In this document: positions 36,501 to 46,668 of the stretch, in pieces
Layout of the letters: each line of letters starts with the position of its first letter
How positions within the stretch are numbered: position 1 is the stretch's first letter
Assembly (NCBI GenBank): GCA_030789695.1
Contig: CM061132.1
Span: 161,554,817 to 161,618,816, forward strand
Length of the DNA stretch: 64,000 nt
Reading direction: 5' to 3'
Source of the DNA: Scilla litardierei
Taxonomy: Eukaryota; Streptophyta; Magnoliopsida; Asparagales; Asparagaceae
Program-made: the position numbers and the translations under genes
Notes under the pieces: model-generated
Told to the model about the DNA's origin: nothing
Databases searched by the model: none
What the model saw: only the letters and a program-made list of their open reading frames with translations

Positions 36501-36599
36501 AGATTTGAAAATCGAAAAAAAATTTCGGGGTCAAACCCTAGTTAGGGTTTTTGGTCGCGCGGATTGCCGCTTCAGGCGGCTAGGGTTTCCGGGCATGAG

Positions 36600-37750
36600 C
36601 GCGCACCGGGGGGGGCCGATACGAGCGGCTGCCGGGGGGTGGGGCCCGCCGCGGCCGGCGGCGGGGCCCGCCGCGGCCGGCGGCGGGGCCCGCCGCTGCG
36701 GGCGGCGTGGGTGGGCCCGCCGCTGCGGGCGGCGGGGTTGGGGGCCCGCCGCTGCGGGCGGCGGGGGGGGGGGGCCGCCGCTGCCGGCGACGGGGCCGCC
36801 CGCCATCGCAGTGGCGGGTTGGCCCGCCGCTACTGGCGGCGGGGCCGCCCGCCGTCGCTGGCGGCGGGTTGGCCCGCCGCTGCTGGCGGCGGGGCCGCCC
36901 GCCGCTGCTGGCGGCGGGTTGGCCCGCCGCTGCTGGCGGCGGGGCCGCCCGCCGCTGGCGGCGGGGCCGCCCGCCGCTGGCAGCGGCGGGTTGGCCCGCC
37001 GCTGCTGGCGGCGGGGCCGCCCGCCGTCGCAGCGGCGGGTTGGCCCGCCGCTGGCAGCGGCGGGTTGGCCCGCCGCTCCTGGCGGCGGGGCCGCCCGCCG
37101 CTGCTGGCGGCGGGTTGGCCCGCCGCAGGGAGCGGCGGGGCCGCCCGCCGTCGCTGGCGGCGGGTTGGCCCGCCGCAGGGAGCGGCGGGGGCCGTCCGCC
37201 GTCGCTGGCGGCGGGTTGGCCCGCCGCTCCTGGCGGCGGGGCCGCCCGCCGTCGCAGCGGCGGGTTGGCCCGCCGCACCTGGCGGCGGGTTGGCCCGCCG
37301 CTGGCAGCGGCGGGTTGGCCCGCCGCTCCTGGTGGCGGGGCGCTGGCGGCGGGTTGGCCCGCCGCAGGGAGCGGCGGGGCCGCCCGCCGTCGCTGGCGGC
37401 GGGTTGGCCCGCCGCAGGGAGCGGCGGGGCCGCCCGCCGTCGCTGGCGGCGGGTTGGCCCGCCGCTCCTGGCGGCGGGGCCGCCCGCCGTCGCTGGCGGC
37501 GGGTTGGCCCGCCGCTCCTGGCGGCGGGTTGGCCCGCCGCTCCTGGCGGCGGGGCCGCCCGCCGCTGGCAGCGGCGGGTTGGCCCGCCGCTCCAGGCGGC
37601 GGGGCCGCCCGCCGCTGCTGGCGGCGGGTTGGCCCGCCGCAGGGAGCGGCGGGGGCCGCCCGCCGTTCAGCGGCGGGGGTGGTTTTGCCGCCGCTTCGGG
37701 CGGCGGGCGAGGGTTTTTTCCGCCGCTTCGGGCGGCGGGCGAGGGTTTTG
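36600..37750. repeat. GC-only tandem array, about 1.1 kb
   Basis: Units of about 45-50 bp combine GCGGCGGGTTGGCCCGCCGC with GCGGCGGGGCCGCCCGCCG, separated by spacers such as TGCTG, TCCTG or AGGGA. Each unit is itself palindromic, so RNA or single-stranded DNA would form strong hairpins. The stretch is almost devoid of A and stop codons, which explains long overlapping ORFs on both strands; these are not genes. In the element's own orientation it lies about 370 bp after the primer site, in the leader. It ends with two copies of CCGCCGCTTCGGGCGGCGGG. Confidence 0.95.
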
Positions 37751-38102
37751 GCGCGAGATCTAGGGGGGATTCGCGTTCCGGCGAGAAAATCCCCTAGGGT
37801 TTCATGGTTTTTGGGGATAAAAATCTAATTTTTAGTGGAAAAAATCTATTTTTAATCTCCAACAAAACGTTTTTATTGTAAAAATTTGATTTTTCATCAA
37901 TAAAAACCTTGATTTTTATTAAACAATCGATCCAAGAATTTTGGATCTAGACATATGCGCATATGAAATTTTAGATCTAGGGTTTTAGGGTTACCTCTAG
38001 ATCCTACCCGCCGGATCTAGCGACGTTCGGTGAAGGAAGCCCGTTCGCGTCGCGTCCGTCCGTCGCGTCCGTCCGTCGGCAGGGGTTCGGCTTAGCTTTG
38101 AG

Positions 38103-38115
38103 CGTGCTGATAACG
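38103..38115 (-). other. Primer-binding-site-like sequence of the non-autonomous copia element
   Basis: On the minus strand, right after the 5' LTR, the sequence reads CGTTATCAGCACG. The core TATCAG matches the initiator tRNA-Met complement used by plant copia elements; the match beyond that is weak. Confidence 0.5.
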
Positions 38116-38228
38116 TGTTGTAAACCATGGCGGCTACGGAACCCCGTAGCCCTGTATTTATAGTAATAGGGTTACATAATGGGTGGATACCCACTAACGG
38201 GTTGGGCCTCCAAAGCCCGTTTATAACA
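38116..38228 (-). repeat. 5' LTR (113 bp) of the non-autonomous copia element
   Basis: Identical to 31401-31513 and followed on the right by the second AAAAG target copy (38229-38233). Confidence 0.92.
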
Positions 38229-38379
38229 AAAAGGAAATTTTCTTTCTTCTCATAATATTTGACAACCTTTTTGGAATTTATGGGGCGGACTAGGACAAGG
38301 TAAAGAGTGGTTGAGATTTGATCTTGGTAAATTAATGGTTGAGATCGGATTTTGTGAAAATTTTAGTGGGAAAACTTAA

Positions 38380-38520
38380 CTTATGGGAGGGGGGAATGAC
38401 TTGAGAACCAAAACTTTGAAATTAAAAGTGTCTTGGGAAAGATTGTAGAGATTAAATTTGGGGGGGAGGGGAAGTGTCTTGGGAACCTAAACTTTGAGAA
38501 TAAAAGTGTGTTAGAAAAGA
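38380..38520. repeat. Short tandem duplication, about 85 bp x 2
   Basis: The words GGGAGGGG, CTTGGGAACC/CTTGAGAACC, AAACTTTGA and TAAAAGTGT occur twice in the same order, at about 38386 and 38462. Non-coding. Confidence 0.65.
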
Positions 38521-38631
38521 TTGTGGAGAAACATGATCCATTAAATTAAACAAAATAAAAAATTAGCGTAAAAAAATTTAGCGGAACAACAAATTAGCGT
38601 AAAAAATACCATAACCAAAATATACCCTGAG

Positions 38632-38900
38632 GTTTATTGTTCCGTGTCGAAGGCGCCCGCATAATTTTTAAAGCTAATTTGTTGTTCCGCGTCAAAGGCG
38701 CACGCGTCGAATTTGTTGTTCCGCGCCGAAGGCGTCCACACTGAATTTGTTGTTCCGCACCGAATTTTTTGTTCTATGTCAAATTTGTTGTTCCGCGTCG
38801 AAGGCGCCCGTGCCGAATTTGTTGTTCTGCACCAAATTTGTTGTTCCTTGCCAACGACGCATGCGCCGTATTTGTTGTTCCGCGCCGAAAACATTCACAC
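38632..38900. repeat. Minisatellite of TTTGTTGTTCCG units
   Basis: About eight variable units carry AATTTGTTGTTCCGCGCCGA or similar followed by AGGCG. It gives small ORFs on both strands that are only repeat translations. It lies inside the first Helitron-like unit. Confidence 0.8.
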
Positions 38901-40243
38901 CGAAGATGCACATGCCGCTAAATATTTTTACGCTAATTTGTTATTCTTTTAAATTTTGGCTGTGGAAATAATTTTTTGGGGAACAAATATTTCGCAGAGG
39001 GAAATCTTAAATGAACCGTGCCCACGGGCACGGGTTATGACTAGTTTATATTACAAATGACGGTGATTAATAAGACATTTGTCTCATATGGTAGGAGAGG
39101 AGGTGTGTCATCTCATCATGGTGGGGCCCACTTGATGGTGGGAGGGATTTTGGGTCAACTTTGTGGCATTGTTATGGTATGTTGGGTTAAATGCCCCTAC
39201 ATTTCCTTTGAATTACAAGCGTGCCATTGTGATTTATTCACTTTGCCCCCTCCCAAAAGTCTTTTTGCGATTTAATCAATGATTTCCCTCCATTTACCCC
39301 CACATTCCCATGAATTATAAGCTTGCTATTGTGTTTTATTAACCCCCCCCAAAAAAAAATGGCAATTTAACCCATTATTTTCCAACTTTTACTCCCCAAC
39401 GATACCCATACACAAACCCACACTTCTCATGCTTTTCATTTGCACACGTGCACCGCATTCTTTTCGATGGGGGTTTTCCCATCTACCCCAGCGATTCCCA
39501 CACACCCCTCACACTTCTCACTCCTTTTCATTTGTGCGCGTGCATAGCATCCTTTTCGTGTGATTTTTTTGGCCACGTGCACTCTGTGCTTGGGTTATTT
39601 CTAGTCTATATTACACATGAATGGGATTGATGAGATGTTTGTCCCATGTGGCACCTCTCATGTGCCAAGGGAAGAGGGGTGCCACATGGGTATGGTGGGG
39701 CCCACTTGGGGGTGGGTGGGGTGTTGGTTGTGTTGTTGGGTGATGTTATGGAGATCCCAACCAAAAGCCCCATCATTCACCTTATTTGCAAGCCTGTCGT
39801 TGCTTTTTCATCAAACCCAAATGTCCCTCACTTTTCCCAATATATACGTGTTTGCCATCGGTATTTTTTCACCTTGACCCCCACCACATTTTTTGCACTT
39901 TTAGCACATGCTTTTTCCCGTTTTACCCCGAACGATACACAGACACTCTCGCTTCCCTCTCTTTTTCAGTTATGTGCGGGTCCTACATCCTATGCGTAGG
40001 TTTTTTCTTGAGTATCTGTGCACTACGTGGACGGATTTTTACCTTAGCCCCACGGTTTTGCACTTTAACCCCTGTTTTTTATTGTTTTACCTCCAGACAA
40101 TACACACACCACCCCAAGCTTCTCTCTCTTTTTCAGTTGCATTCGGGTCCCGCATCCTGTGTGTGTTTCTTCTTGGATCCACGTGCACCATGTGCACGAA
40201 GGAAAAAAGAAGTAGAATAGAAAAAAATAGCGTAATATCATGA

Positions 40244-41000
40244 TGGTTGAGAATTGAAAAGGAAATTTTCTTTCTTCTCATTTATGGTCGATAAGCGCAA
40301 CTCTCAAATATATAGTTACACAATCGAGATTATATGGAAACTCTAAATCCTAAACAATCAAAACAAAGTCTAAATAATAAAAACTCTAATAAACCAATAA
40401 CATCATTCATATTCTCAACCACACCCTCCCAAACTAATGATGGATCAAATACCGAGATTCGGATAAAAGATAACCAAGCTATAATTTGCTTCTTAGTGAA
40501 GAAATCAGCCATTTGGTCTTTAGATTTGATGCATGGAAGAGCAATCTGAATCTGATTAGAGATGCACTGATGCATAGCGAACCACTAGGCAATTGATTAC
40601 AATGTGCTTGGTATGCTCATGAACCATTATATATATTAGTGGTGATGGAAATAAAACTCTTTGTTGTCATAATGTAAGAGAACATGGAATGTGGCAGCTA
40701 CACCAAAGTCATGTAGCAAGCTGCTTAACCATTTAAGTTCCATGGTAGTGTCAGTAATTATTTAATATATGGCATTGGTACTCAAACAACAAATAATAAG
40801 TTGATGCTTGTTGATCTAAGAAATAAGAGAGAATCCTAGATGAATGCATAAATTTAAGTAAACTTGAAGAGATAGAAAGGCATTGGATGGACAAACAAAA
40901 GATTATGGCAAAAATTTAAGCTACATAACCATTTAAGTTCCACTGTAGTTAGGGATGAGAATGAACATGCCCAAAGCCCGATCAGACTTAGTGAAGGATT
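40244..41000 (-). mobile_element. Copia remnant with 3' LTR, minus strand
   Basis: At 40244-40421 a 178-bp segment has terminal inverted words TGGTTGAGAAT and ATTCTCAACCA, with a purine tract next to it (GTTTGGGAGGGTG on the minus strand), as in a 3' LTR. To the right, minus-strand translation near 40560-40470 gives an RNase H tail (CIKSKDQMADFFTK). No intact ORF. The beginning of this LTR (GAATTGAAAAGGAAATTTTC) also occurs around the insertion site of the element at 31401-38228. The right limit is not defined. Confidence 0.6.
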
Positions 41001-41272
41001 GATAGGGATGATGATGTGGCATGTCCAATTGGAAACCCCCCGAATTATAGTGTCAGGAATTGTCTAATATATGACAAAAATTTAAGCGATGGATCCATGT
41101 GAAAAACGATGTGGCATGTTCAAATAAATATGTTAACACCTTGAGGTAAGTGAACAATACCCATATATGAGTACAAATAAAGGCATGCTGTTCTTCGTCT
41201 TTATCCTTTGCTTAGATAATCAGCAATTAATGCAAAAAGAATTAAAAAGAATTAAAAAGAATTAAAAATTAT

Positions 41273-41345
41273 TGGAGATGCGGGGTATCGATCCCCGTAC
41301 CTCTCGCATGCTAAGCGAGCGCTCTACCATCTGAGCTACATCCCC
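41273..41345 (-). tRNA. tRNA-Ala (anticodon AGC)
   Basis: The 73-nt minus-strand sequence folds as a cloverleaf: 5' GGGGATG pairs with CATCTCC, with discriminator A. The D arm has TAGCTCAGATGG (intact A box). The anticodon stem CTCGC/GCGAG encloses TTAGCAT, reading AGC. The T arm stem is CGGGG/CCCCG. The T loop is ATCGATA instead of the usual TTCGATT, which also changes the B box; it may be weakly transcribed. A T5 terminator follows, then three further T5 tracts in a TTTTTAATTC repeat. It is probably a nuclear single-copy gene. Confidence 0.92.
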
Positions 41346-42170
41346 TTTTCGTTAAACTCCGATACTTCATAATTTCATAGTATCAGGTCTAGTAGGTTTA
41401 AGTCCAAGTCCAACTAGAAAATTTGATAATAATGCCAGAGTATGTTGGACCCGGTCGGATTGGGCCAATAATGGAGGAGGCCTGCTTTCTACACCTTGTA
41501 CGGTGAGGTGCATCTAAGTTTTTTTTGCCTAAAAAAGTTAACATGTCCTATCTTCAAACCTAATCAATCTATTCTTCTTCCCAAAATAGGAAAAATTGCA
41601 CTAAATACAATATGCACCTCAATGTTTGAGATGGATTTAGCAATTGCCTAATGGAGTTGGATGCTGATTTCAATCAAAGTTGATGGCTTGGTTTCAATCA
41701 AAAGCAGTGAGATGCGATGTTCTCTGTGGTCGATTGAGACTGCAGGCATCAAGTTGATGGACTGAGATTGAACAAAGATCGAACGTTGGACATCAGCTTA
41801 TGCCGGCAGGGATGTATGTGGGGTTCTGAACTCCCAATCTTTGAACATTGGACAACAGATTGCTCCTTCACTTCTACATCAAACTTCTGATTAGTTCCCC
41901 TCTATTTATTAACAGTAACTTGGAGTATTTATTTGTTTGTTTATTAACAGGAAGTCCCTTGAGAAGCCAAATGCACACTGGTCGACTCCTATACAGTTGG
42001 GAGTCGACTCCTTTTCTGAGATGCGTATCAGAAAAGAATGGCATGCTCTATCTAAATCATTTTTAAATATTTTTTAAATATTTCTAGAGTGTTCTAAATT
42101 ATTCTTGAGTTTCAACCAAGGCTTTATCATGCTAAGACAAGGAGGGTAAAAAATACATCAAAAATAAACC
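41346..42170. other. Intergenic, nothing recognised
   Basis: About 800 bp with no supported ORF, no RNA gene and no clear repeat apart from an inverted GAGTCGACTCC-like word near 41985-42015. It leads into the GC-richer LTR-like sequence of the Tat-type element. Confidence 0.45.
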
Positions 42171-42199
42171 GCTTGATAATTCAAGCTCTGTGTCTAGCT

Positions 42200-43340
42200 T
42201 CCATAGCTTCCATAGCTTCCGAGGAACCTGTTTACGGGCGTTTTCTCACCACTGAATCGTTGACCGACGACTGTTCGGTCAACGTGGTCAAGCGGTCGGT
42301 TGGGATCCCTTGGACACGCCAAGCTCACGTGCACTCAGCGTGAGTCGGAGATGGAATCGAGGTTGAGCGTCGGTCCTCGGCTGAAGCGGAGCTGAGGGGA
42401 GGCCTCGGCTCTGTTCGACGGGCTCGGCCTCGGTTGGACGTGCGTCAAGGGGTAGCCTCGACGCTTTGCTTGGAGTTCGGTCTTCGGTCGGTTGTCACAC
42501 CCGCTAGCAGCGAGGGCGGTCGTCGGGTGCTGAGGGGTAGCCTCGGCGCCTAAGTCAGCTTCTTCCTGAATAGACGAGAAACTCGTCAGGGTGGTCGGAC
42601 CTTGGTTCCGGCCGAATCCGCTCCGATGCCTAAGTCAGATCAAGGTCTGAGGAGTACTCGGCGGGGTAGGTATGACTCGAGAGGAGATCGATACGCTGAC
42701 CCTCGGCGCGAGCAGGGGAAGGGAGAGAAATGGCGGAAAACCAAAGTCGTTGATGGAATACCTCAGATTTGGGTACCTGGGATTCGATCGCTTTCTTCGT
42801 TGTCCTTCCGGTCCTTTTATAGGGTCTCCGCCACGATTGCCCCCAATCCACGTTCCACGTCCGCCTCCTTTCATGCCGCCGCGATCCGCCTCCCACTCCG
42901 CCCTGACGTGCATCGTGGGGAGGCATTTACACTGGCCTCTTAATAGACATTAAGGGGCTGCGGGTTCAAGGGAACGGCTATTTCCAAGGAGCACGAGCTG
43001 ATCGTGGATCCTCGGGGACAGACTGGCCGGGCTTCGAGCTTTATCCATGGGCCTCATCAGGCGGGCCCAATCTTGTTTGTGGGCTTCCCGTTCATGGCCG
43101 GGCCTCGTGTCTCTGCTTCTTGGGCTTCTCCAAAACAGTCGTATCAATTGCCCCCATCGTCCGGGCCGGTTCGGCTCGGGCGATGTGACTGTTGGGGGTT
43201 TTGACAGGCGCGTCAGTCGAGGTGTGCTCATTAAATGGGGGTCATCATGACATGGCCCGTTTGATCTCCTCTTGGTGTGGGTTTCGAAACGCTGCCGATT
43301 CTTTGTTGCTGCCACGTGTTCCTCTCTGGACGATTTGAAT
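42200..43340 (-). repeat. Probable 3' LTR region of the Tat-type element
   Basis: This G/C-rich non-coding sequence has the TATAAAA word on the minus strand (42815-42821) and the purine motif GGGGGCAAT twice on the minus strand (near 42843 and 43155), as near Tat LTR borders. The second LTR lies outside the window, so edges cannot be set by comparison. Confidence 0.45.
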
Positions 43341-43351
43341 TCCTCGATTGC

Positions 43352-43358
43352 TTTGCAT
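43352..43358 (+). promoter_or_regulatory. TATA-like box before the antisense extra ORF
   Basis: CATATAAAG on the plus strand, about 135 bp upstream of the ATG at 43490, followed by a C/T-rich leader. It suggests that the extra ORF has its own promoter, independent of the LTR on the opposite strand. Confidence 0.4.
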
Positions 43359-43489
43359 ATAAAGACGCCGGCTTCCCAAGCTTTGATCCGTTCACGCTCT
43401 TCTGATCTTGGTTTTGCAAGCTCCCTCTTTCCGTCGTCTTTCTCCCTTCAGCTCCTTCTCAAGGTAACCTCATCTTCTTTTCTTGCCCC

Positions 43490-45532
43490 ATGGCTACGCT
43501 TAGAATAGGCAATTCGGCGTCGGGATCTAGGGACCCCCGGCGCCCGGGTCCGGTAATGTCCGACCTTTGGGACCTGGGGTCCCATCGGGGTCTCGTCCTA
43601 TTCAGGGCAAGGGGAAAAGGAAGCTTTTCACGGATCCCGTTGGTGATGACGTGGCCCAGGCCGTCGAGAGGTTCGAGGTTCCCCCGGCGGTCCTTGAGTC
43701 ACCATCCAGGGCTCCTTCCCTGACGGCTGCGGAGATCCGGGAGAAGTATTTGTATCATCCGTATGACGTTCGGATTCCTTTCAACGATGAGCAGATCTGC
43801 TTCCCGCGGAGTAACGAGGTCGGCGTTTATGTCGAGATGTTTCGCTTGGGCCTCTGTTTCCCCCTTCACCCCTTCGTCATCCAGGTTATGGAATTGCGGA
43901 TGGTGTCATTGTGCCAGTTGACCACATACTCTGTCGTGGTGCTGACCGGGTTCATCATGATCTGCCGCACCCATGGCTTAGAGCCGTCCCTTCCCCTTTT
44001 CTTTCATTACTATCGGGTTCAAACGGTCGGCCAAGGGTCGTGGCAGCACCTCCGGGCCAGCGCGGGGAGGGAGTGTTTGCTCGGTCTACCCCGCTGGGTG
44101 GGGGACTAGAGCTCGAGCTATGTCTTTATCGTCTTTCCTGAGGACACCGAGATCTTGACAGGTTGGGGATGGCTATGTCAATACGACTTGACGTTGACCC
44201 TCTCCGAGGCTGACCAAGCAGCTGTTCGGCTGTTGTCGTCTCTTTCCCTAGAGGAGAGGTCGATCTGGCCTCTGCTGGACGATCTGCTTCTCAAGACCGT
44301 TCTGTGGTCTCCCGGTAGGCTCTTCCTTTCTTTTCTTTTTTCTCTCTCGCTTACCCTGATCTTCTTTCCTTCTGCATAGATGGCCGGACGCGAATTTACC
44401 CGAAACGTCAACGAACTCATCCGAAGGGGTTCCAGCCGAAGCCGAGGGAACCCGTCAGGACAGGCGCCCCGTCGTACCGTCGACGAAGAGGTACGGCAGG
44501 CCGAGCCTGCTATGGGGAGAGTGGAGCCCACGGGTGTGGTGATGCCTCCCCTCTTGGCCGCGGAGAGCCTCCCTGAGGGTGAGGCCCCGGGGGCCGAACT
44601 CCCTCGCCCTGACCAAGCCGAGGGGCGACGTAGGAGCCGAACCGACTCCTCGTGCGTCCGTGGGTGGTCGAGGCGCGGGACATAAGAGTTCTCCCCCGAC
44701 CTCTGCTGGCCCCAGCGAGAGGAAAAGGATGAAGGAGGGTAGGGAGACCCGCACTCCGGTGGCCTCCGAGGTGCCGACGGCCTCTGGCGATACTCTCCCG
44801 CTGACCCTGGTGGTTACTCCCATCGTCTCGGTCGAGCCTTCCCTGGTGGGAGCCAGCGGTGTGTTGGCGAATGTCTTGGCGGGCCCCGAGGTTACCCCCA
44901 GTGACTCGGTATTCATCGATCGGACCGTGGCCAACCAGTTGGCGCACGGCTCCGTCCTCCCGAGGGATCGATCCCTCCTGGAGAGGGCTCCCACCGATAC
45001 ACTGTCGGACTCCCTGGTCTGGCAGCTTCAGCAGGTTCGTCCGCTTTGCTATTCCCAGAATTGTCTCCTGACCTTTCTCTTTATAACTCCTTCCTTTGTG
45101 CAGGCCATCACGATGGCCATCGAGGCGCAGGGTCGGGCGGCCCGGGTGAGGGAGCTGGAGGAGTCCGCTGCCCGGGAGCGCACAAGGGCCGGCGCGGTCG
45201 AGTTGGCCGTCCAAGAGGCGCGTATGGAAGCTCGGCATCTCCGACGTTGGGTGGATGAGCTTGCTGGTCAAGTGATGGACCTCTGGGGGGAGCTGGACGA
45301 CGCTCAGAGGTCGGCCCGAGAGGCGGAAGAGGCGTTCCGCCAAGAGAGGAGCGATCTCCAGAGTGAGCTGGCGGACTTGCGCCAGATGACCCGTTTCATC
45401 GACGAGGTGGAGAGGGGCGTCGGCGGGGTCCTGGGGGAAAGGATCACTGAGGTCCTTAGGGAGGCCTTCAGCTCTTACGAGGACCTTCTTGCCCCTCGGA
45501 TCGTTGACGTCGTCCGGGACTCCTTCCGATGA
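43490..45532 (+). pseudogene. Tat extra ORF (putative gypsy-type transposon domain plus coiled coil), antisense
   Basis: From about 43610 the translation reads VERFEVPPAVLES, DEQICFPRSNEVGVYVEM, then RLGLCFPLHPFV and VVLTGFIMICRTHGL, the plant 'putative gypsy type transposon' domain (Pfam Transposase_28) of Tat-like elements. The frame is broken by a shift between 43560 and 43620 and by a TAG at 44107-44109; it continues in the same frame to about 44313. Introns are likely at 44314-44380 (ends CTGCATAG) and about 45034-45103 (ends TTTGTGCAG). The C-terminal part (about 45115-45500) is a Glu/Arg/Ala-rich coiled coil ending VVRDSFR. Function of this ORF is unknown; the copy looks defective. Confidence 0.6.
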
Positions 45533-45950
45533 TTCACGGAGTGTGCCCTGTAGCCACTCCCGCCCGTCGATCCCCGCGCTCCGAGCAGGGCGAGGCACCA
45601 GAGGATGCTTCCTGCCATGCCCCGGGGCCTTAGGCCTTTGTATCTTGTTCCCCCCTTTTCTCTTTTGGCTTGTAATTTTGAACGATTTTATTTATATAGC
45701 CCTTTGTCACTGGGGGTTTTCCGTCCTGCGGGGACCCTCAGCCTTTTTGGTCCTTTACACTGTTTTGAACTGGCTGCGAGTTCCACATTTCGTCAGCACT
45801 CTTTCATTGCTCGCAGGGAGGGCAAAGGGTCTTTAGGACACCGAACCCATTGGCATCCGGGATTAGGACCTTATTGGCGCTCTCGTCTATTTCGTCATAG
45901 TTTTTCCTTCAGTCGCAATATTCGGTTTGCTTGGATAGTTGCCTCGCATG
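45533..45950. other. 3' flank of the extra ORF, no gene
   Basis: No ORF with a recognisable domain. It resembles a 3' UTR (CTTGTAATTTTGAACG near 45670) and joins the start of the tandem array near 45950. Confidence 0.45.
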
Positions 45951-46658
45951 CGGCTGGGTTGCTCCCAGTCTCGCAGTCGGTCGGATCGGTCGGTCGGCGA
46001 GGGGGCTGCCCCTCGGCTTACGACCAGCCGATTCGCTCTTTCGCTGGGGAGTCGCCCCAGCCTTACAAGCTGGTGGATTGTTAGGTCGGCGAGGGGGCTG
46101 CCCCGCGGTTTATTTCCGACCGATGTCCCCGCCTGCTGGGGGAGTTGCCCTTACGAGCGGGTGGATCGTTCGGTTGGCGAGGGATGCTATCCCTCGGCTT
46201 ACGACCGATCGATGTCCCTGCCTGCTGGGGGAGTTGCCCCAGCCTTATGAGCGGGTGAATCGTTCAGTTGGCGAGGGAAGCTATCCCTCAGCTTACGACC
46301 GACCGATGTCCCCGTCTGTTGGGGGAGTTGCCCCAGCCTTACGGACAAGTTTACAGATTGACCTGCTAGGGGAGTTGCCTCCAGCCTTACGGCCGATCGG
46401 TTCGGTGGGCCTGCGGAGGGTTGCTCTCCGGCTAAGTGCCGACCGCAGAACCCGTCTGCTGGGGGAGTTTCCCCTAGGCTCACTGACGAGTTCACGGATC
46501 GGCCTGCTGGGGGAGTTACCCCCAGCCTTACGGTCGATCGGTTCGGCGGGCCTGCGGAGGATTGCTCTCCGGCTTGGGTCCGACTGCAGAACCCGTCTGC
46601 TGGGGGAGTTTCCCCTAGACTCACGGACGAGTTTACAGATCGGCATGCTGGGGGAGTT
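45950..46658. repeat. Left part of the Tat-element tandem array
   Basis: It begins with diverged units of about 120 bp (TGCTGGGGGAGTTGCC, GCGAGGGATGCTATCCCTC) and passes into the 141-bp type (CGGCCTGCTGGGGGAGTT, CCGATCGGTTCGG, GGTTGCTCTCCGGCTTA). The array stops abruptly at GAGTT (46654-46658), where the Athila cluster begins, and the same array resumes at 61506. ORFs across it are repeat translations. Confidence 0.85.
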
Positions 46659-46668
46659 TTTTTAAATC

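Larger units (their letters stand above)
31401..38228 (-). mobile_element. Complete non-autonomous copia-type element with GC-rich tandem array
   Basis: Two 113-bp LTRs (31401-31513 and 38116-38228) are identical at every base. Both edges carry AAAAG (31396-31400, 38229-38233), a 5-bp target duplication. Orientation is minus: a polypurine tract (AAGGGGAAG) adjoins the left LTR and a primer-site-like word (GTTATCAGCACGC) adjoins the right one. The interior (6.6 kb) matches the copia pol at 646-4115 in pieces but is full of stops, so the element cannot make its own enzymes. Identical LTRs mean it moved recently, presumably using enzymes from a relative. It carries three separate tandem arrays. 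LTRs this short are typical of TRIMs, but the element is far longer. Confidence 0.85.
38262..40200 (+). mobile_element. Tandem Helitron-like units
   Basis: At 39016-39033 an 8-bp stem hairpin (CCGTGCCC/GGGCACGG) is followed 7 nt later by CTAG (39041-39044), the hairpin-plus-CTRR layout of a Helitron 3' end. The next unit starts TTTATATTACA at 39045 and ends GGGTTATTTCTAG at 39604. A third starts TCTATATTACA at 39605 and has the same body (GGTGGGGCCCACTTG in both) but loses its CTAG end near 40200, after a hairpin CGTGCACCATGTGCACG. The head-to-tail order, with 5' TC and 3' CTAG, fits rolling-circle elements. No Rep/helicase gene is present. The left end of the first unit is not defined. Confidence 0.5.

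Noticed and set aside
36448..37828. Long overlapping ORFs on both strands, up to 449 aa
   Set aside because: They come from a GC-only tandem array in which stop codons hardly occur; all frames are open and the proteins are Pro/Arg/Gly/Ala repeats.
39646..40243. ORFs of 111-144 aa
   Set aside because: They fall in the Helitron-like tandem units; overlapping frames, no domain, low complexity.
44455..45598. Minus-strand ORFs of 179 and 362 aa opposite the Tat extra ORF
   Set aside because: High-GC shadows; the plus strand has the recognisable domain and coiled coil.
45931..46665. ORFs of up to 244 aa with LLGELPPALRPIGSVG repeats
   Set aside because: Translation of the 141-bp tandem array; open only because the unit is a multiple of three. 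The same applies to 61545-62355.
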